NCBI GenBank assembly: GCA_028023455.1
Contig: JAQFVV010006216.1
Coordinates: 3,240,877 to 3,304,876, forward strand
Direction: 5' to 3'
DNA length: 64,000 nucleotides
Origin: Epiperipatus broadwayi
Lineage: Eukaryota; Onychophora; Udeonychophora; Euonychophora; Peripatidae
Below, piece by piece: positions 59,131-64,000 of this stretch (positions within the stretch are counted from its first letter, which is position 1; the number at the start of each line of letters is the position of its first letter). Both the position numbers and the translations under genes were made by a program. The notes under the pieces were generated by a model. It had not been told where the DNA came from. It saw nothing but the letters and a program-made list of their open reading frames with translations, and ran no database searches.

Positions 59131-62100
59131 ACTTTTAATTTCATATTCATTCCACTGATCTAATTATTATTTATTTATTGGTTTGTCAAATATTAAGTTT
59201 ATTTTATAACCTTTTGTTTGTTTGTTTGTTCATGGATTTTGAAGCTAGTTTGACCAGAAATTATTAATCACCTTGTAATCTTCTCTAAGTATATAGTTTC
59301 ATGTGAGCTTAGTTAATAAAGAAGTCATCCCTTTAGTTTATCATTTATTTTGGCCGTATATTCTAGATTAGTTGTAGCTAGGAAGTTACAGAGAAAGATA
59401 TGGTTTCCAAACATGTAAATTGGACTAGTTAGATTAGCAGGAAGGCTATAGGGAAGATTATAGCGCCTAAAACGTGCGGTATGATTTGTTTGTGATTACA
59501 GCGATCTAGGAGAGGGTTACAATATATTCTAGATTTCTAATAATTATTTCACAATTTTTATGAAAAATAATCATAAATTTTCCAAAAAATCAAGTTTTTA
59601 TTAATTCAAAATATTTTTTCAGCATAATATCACAAAGTTCAAGACTTCCATGACAACAATGGACAGCCATCTACGTGAACATTAGCAGGCTTTAAATTCT
59701 CCACATCTTTCAATGTTCTGGCATCTTTAAAAAATTTTTGAAATTAAAATATTAGAAAAAAATATATTTGAATTTTAATACTCGAAAAAGTTTGTTAAAT
59801 CTCTCAGTAGAGGGCTATACATACAAATTAAATTTTTTGTTTTATATGAGAGAGCCTTATATGAAAGAAGGATTAATTAAGGAAAAAGGTGGGGAATATC
59901 CTTTTGTAAAAACAGAATTGGATTGATACAAGATTTGTTTCAAAAAAATAAGATAGGGGATCAGATTAATGCAATAGACCTCAATATCTTGGGAAGAACA
60001 GTCATTTTTGAGTCAGCTTTTGAGATAAAATGAGCAGTAGGAGACCAGCTATGAAGGAACTGAAAAAATCTTGTAGTTAGAAGTAAGACAATGCCACTAC
60101 TTGTTTGAAAAAAGTGCTTTTTGAAATGCAATGAAGAAAATCATGTGCTAAATTTTAGATAAAAGCTAAGCATCACCAAAGTTAATCATGTTTACTAGAA
60201 AAAAATTTAAAAGGAGAATACCTCTGAGAGAAATTTCAAAAAGCCGTGCATTCCATCCAAAAGTATGATTATCTTCACCTGTGTTAACCTGGCTGCAAAT
60301 TATTACATTGTAAAAGATAAATTTAACTTCTATCTTGGAAATCTGTTAACCATTTTCACATCTCAACTGAAAATATTCCTAATGGCCAAGTGAATTAAAT
60401 ATCTAAACTTTTGATTGGTTCAATTACAGAATCAGCAGTAATAATATATTTATCTTTTAATATTATATTTATTTTAATTTACTTTTTAAGAAGCAAATTA
60501 ATAATTTGTCAGTTATTAAAGTAAATGAAAGTTTTTTCAAAAATACATTTCTATTTATAATTGATAAAAATAATCTAGTGGAAAACAAGATGAATGTTTT
60601 GTAACCTATTACAAAATGCTGCCTATGTCATTAATTTCTTTTTCAATTTACTTTCCTGTAAAAGTAAATAATTTTTTTAAAAATCTGATCTATTCTTCTA
60701 AAATAATTATACTTTCACACATATTTTATAAAAATAATAATATGTAAAAAATACTCTAAAATATACATTTTTGTTTTGAAAATCAAAAGAAAGAACTGTC
60801 AAAATTGTTGACAAGCGCTCCCTTTTGTTGAAAATGAGAACCAATTAATGCCTTAGAAAGCCCGCCTTCTCTCATTGTTATAGCTTTAAATTTAAATATT
60901 ATTTATTTTTTACTTGTCATATGGTATGTTTTTCTTGATAAAATGACTAAATTCGCTATGATAACGTAAAAATTAACAGTCTTAGAGCGAATTAAATCCA
61001 CTTACGGAAATTTTCATTGAGATCATCCATATGGTTAATGGGGAAGTTATCATCACAATGGAAATTTAAACTTCAAAAAGTACAGTTAATGGCAAAACTT
61101 CTAGAATAAGAAAGGATTGTTTAAACTCAATACTTGAAGCTTACAAGAAGGAAAACTAACGTGAACAAAATTGAAAAAAGGTCTAAAAGAACGAAATCAT
61201 GATAAAATAAGGTATTGTAGTGTGTATGTCTACATTTACAAATAATTTTTTATAATGGTAATAATTGATAGTTATGAATGCTTTGGATTTAAGTTTTTTT
61301 TTTTTGCTTAGTCATCTCTTTATTTACTTTATTTTCTCTCCAAAATTTGTAACAAAGATATTTTCATAAGAAAAAGAGGAAGGAAGTTTTAGCCTATCTT
61401 AAATTTTTTATCTTTTTCTGTGATATGTTGTTTTCCAATTTTAATCATTGAAAATGAAAATAATTCTGTTTAAAGGCTAATTAATTTAATTAGTAAGAGT
61501 CAACAACAAGTTAATCTTATTTGCTACATGAAATTATATTTTTTGATAAAAATGTATTAGATTTGGAATTATCGTATTATTATATTTTTTTACATTTTTT
61601 TAATTTATTATTCAGTAATTAACTTTATTAAATAATTGTTAAATAAAATACTAGTGTTAATGTCTATTCCTTCAGTTGTGTATTTTATGAATTGGCAGTG
61701 TGTGTGACTTGATTTCAACTTAGCATAGTGCTCTAAGGAATTGGTTGCTTATCCCAGTAAAATTATTTAACATAAAATAGGTTAAATGTAATACATTTAT
61801 ATTTCTCTTGCTAAGCTCTAGAGCAATAACTACTAATTTATTTGTATGTTGGGTATATATGTTTGTGTTTGAACATCCAGGTTGTACTCTATATGACGAT
61901 AAGGTTGAGATAGCTTTTAAAATCTACTCACTACACTTTAGTTATAAAATTAGTTTATAGATGGTCAGCACATTCATGGTAACCATTTGGCCAGGGTATT
62001 GATGATCAGCATATATAAGAATTCCAGCATTTTTTTTTATTATGATAGATACTTTAGCACTTGCATATGTGCATGCAACTGTTTTTATATTATGTCCTAA

Positions 62101-62563
62101 GCTTGGCATTGGCTAGAAGAAAATTAGACTAGATTTTACATTTTTTTTACTTTCAGTCACAAAAGATAACTGTCGAAATGCTGATGATATTGTTATGTTT
62201 ATAATTTGTTTATTATTTATTTCCAACTTAAATGCTATCTCTTTACTCATATTCATTTTATTGATTATGGGATGATATTTGTTCTTTACCCCAAGCCAGC
62301 CCTTTTTTTATACCATTACAATATATAAACACTGTGTTTCCTATTCAAAAATTATGTATAAATTTATATTTTTATGAAATATAATTAATAAATTGGCTTA
62401 TACTTGATAGATTGCTAGAAAAATGAAGATAACTTAACAATAATAAAGATTAATAATGAGAGAATGATATATATTTAAATATATGTAAAAATATAGTTGA
62501 ACATTGGTTTACATATAAATTTGTTTAAAAGTTTGTTTAAACACTTTTTTTTTTTTTATATAG
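59131..62563. other. XRN1 intron, no gene recognised
   Basis: Contains (GTTT)n at 59216-59231 and a short - strand coding-like stretch near 59645-59730 (DARTLKDVENLKPANVHVDG and CPLLSWKS before a stop). I cannot name it. The rest is A+T-rich. Confidence 0.4.
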
Positions 62564-62696
62564 CCATTGAAATCTCAAGGACGATTGATTTCAGATCCAA
62601 GTACTCATTACAGATTATATGATAGAATTGTCAATGTTAGACAAGGATATTCTGTTCCTCTTGGTTTACGAGGAACAATTATTGGAATTGTGTCAG
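62564..62696 (+). CDS. XRN1: XRN1 5'-3' exoribonuclease, SH3-like/KOW-region exon
   Basis: 133 bp between TTTTTATATAG and GTGAAA, entering in phase 0 and leaving one base into a codon. It encodes PLKSQGRLISDPSTHYR and then LYDRIVNVRQGYSVPLGLRG followed by TIIGIVS. The LYDR-VNVR-x4-VP-GLRGTIIGI block is the most recognisable part of the XRN1 middle region, where an SH3/KOW-like fold packs against the catalytic core. This exon anchors the identification of the whole gene. The intron before it is 11169 bp. The next exon is not in the last 1.3 kb, so the gene continues past the window. In flies the orthologue is called pacman. Confidence 0.9.
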
Positions 62697-64000
62697 GTGA
62701 AACTATTTATTTGTATATAAATGTGTTCAATATAAAATGTCTGTTAATCTTATTTTAAATGCTGCTAAAAATTTTATAACAAAAAAATATTGCATTTTTT
62801 AAATTATTTATAGAATAGTTTTTTTTTTTTTTCCTAAATAGAAAAAAAAAAAATTGAGGTTTTATATCTTTTTTTTAATAATAATTAAATATTGTTAATA
62901 TTCAAAATTTTAAAATCTGTATTTATCTAATTATATATGTATCTAGATTAGCATATCTTACACTTTTTTATTCACAGCAGTTTTTCAAGTCAAAGCATTT
63001 AATACCTTAGAGGATTTTTCTGTATGTGTTTTAAACAAATAAATAACATCATTTCAAATAATTATCATGCAAATAATTAGACATAGATTTATTTACTAAC
63101 CACAGTGCAAGTTCACAGTTTTATCAGCATTGTGTACATTATTATAAAAACTAAGTTGCCTATAAAACAATTAAATATATTAATTTTTATTTTATTTTTA
63201 AACTATTGTACTAAATGTGTATTCTGATTATATTAATAAGAAATTAATCTTTTTTGACATAATTACATTTTAGTTTTTAAATTTTTTACAGTTATGATTT
63301 TCAAAATTAAGATAAATTGTTAATTTTTAATGAAATGCAAATTTATTTTTTAAAAAAGTTAAAAAAAAGCCATTCAAATTAATATTCATTTTTTTTATAT
63401 ATACTTTCTTCCTTTTTTTTTGCCAAAAGTTGTAAAAAATTTTGTTTTCTTCATAGGTCATTGTCAAAGGATTATTAGCACAGTTGTAAAATGTGCAGAT
63501 TAACCTTTTACAATTTACACATTTGCTAATCCTTTTCAATTTTCCTACTCCGTTAATTTTCTTATTAGTATTCTTTGTTTTTTTGCCTTTCTTTTTTATT
63601 TATTTAATTTTATTGCAATTTTTTTTTAATATTTAATTATATTGCTTTATTATATCCTACGATTTAGCGCAATGGCAAAAATGTCAGAGACTGAAGTATA
63701 AAGTTTTTGAATCAATTCTAATTCTGGCATTTTTAGAACAAACTTTTTTGAATTCCTGAGCAATAAAGTCATTTGATTCTTTTATTTATTTAGGTCATTG
63801 TATTAAAAAAATGAACTATTATATATATTAACTTTTTGATTTATTTAATAATGCTAGTATTGAAAAATGAATTTTTGCTTTATTTAACAGGATTAATGAC
63901 TATTTAAACCACAAAATGGCAATATTCTCTTTTAATAGAGATTACTGTTTTATTTTATAATTTTTTAAAAAGAATAATCAAAAATTACAAAATAATTGAC
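62697..64000. other. XRN1 intron to end of window
   Basis: A+T-rich, with long poly-T runs. No acceptor followed by an XRN1-like frame of the needed phase was found, so the next exon is presumably beyond 64000. Confidence 0.5.

Noticed and set aside
62821-62863. Poly-T followed by poly-A hairpin as a terminator
   Set aside because: Runs like this are everywhere in this A+T-rich intron; nothing indicates a function.

Overview
This window looks like an A+T-rich animal nuclear genome, very probably an invertebrate (an arthropod is my guess, but the sequence does not settle it). The evidence is spliced exons with GT-AG introns of 1.4 to 11 kb, no dense gene packing, and many degraded eukaryotic transposons: LTR retrotransposons with tRNA-Lys-type primer sites, LINEs on the CR1/Jockey side, a Penelope GIY-YIG fragment, and hAT transposase remnants. 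I see no operons, bacterial or viral genes, CRISPR arrays, rRNA or convincing tRNAs.

The only host gene I recognise lies in the right third, on the + strand. Four short exons (41350-41433, 49804-49939, 51332-51394, 62564-62696) join in phase into 138 complete codons. These match the middle-to-C-terminal region of the cytoplasmic 5'-3' exoribonuclease XRN1 (Pacman in flies). Earlier and later exons are not identified; the downstream ones lie beyond the window.

Layout. 1-5340: a young, non-coding LTR element with LTRs over 2 kb (LARD-like), whose 5' LTR is cut by the window start. 5341-13900: hAT transposase wreckage, a foldback element and little else. 13921-18800: a near full-length dead LINE on the - strand. 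18983-21338: an unclassified TIR transposon with internal tandem repeats. 22290-22915: a minisatellite. 23379-28580: an older LTR element on the - strand with two polymorphic-looking insertions in its LTRs. The C-terminal end of a hAT transposase follows at about 28585, and its middle part is probably the piece at 13430-13880, about 14.7 kb away. 28924-29970: a second TIR element. 30980-31879: a palindromic Penelope insertion. 32141-36845: a second copy of the LINE. 37088-39302: a solo LTR of the family found at 1-5340. 41350 to the end: XRN1 exons and introns, with a TIR element, a candidate LTR, another LTR of the first family and a LINE remnant in the introns.

No gene system beyond this emerges. 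The most unusual items are the LARD-like element with two competing LTR start points, a 478-bp insertion with terminal palindromes and a 9-bp target duplication, a 157-bp SINE-like insertion starting in a perfect hairpin, and the two TIR elements with 6-bp duplications. All alignments were made by eye, so boundaries of degraded repeats are approximate.
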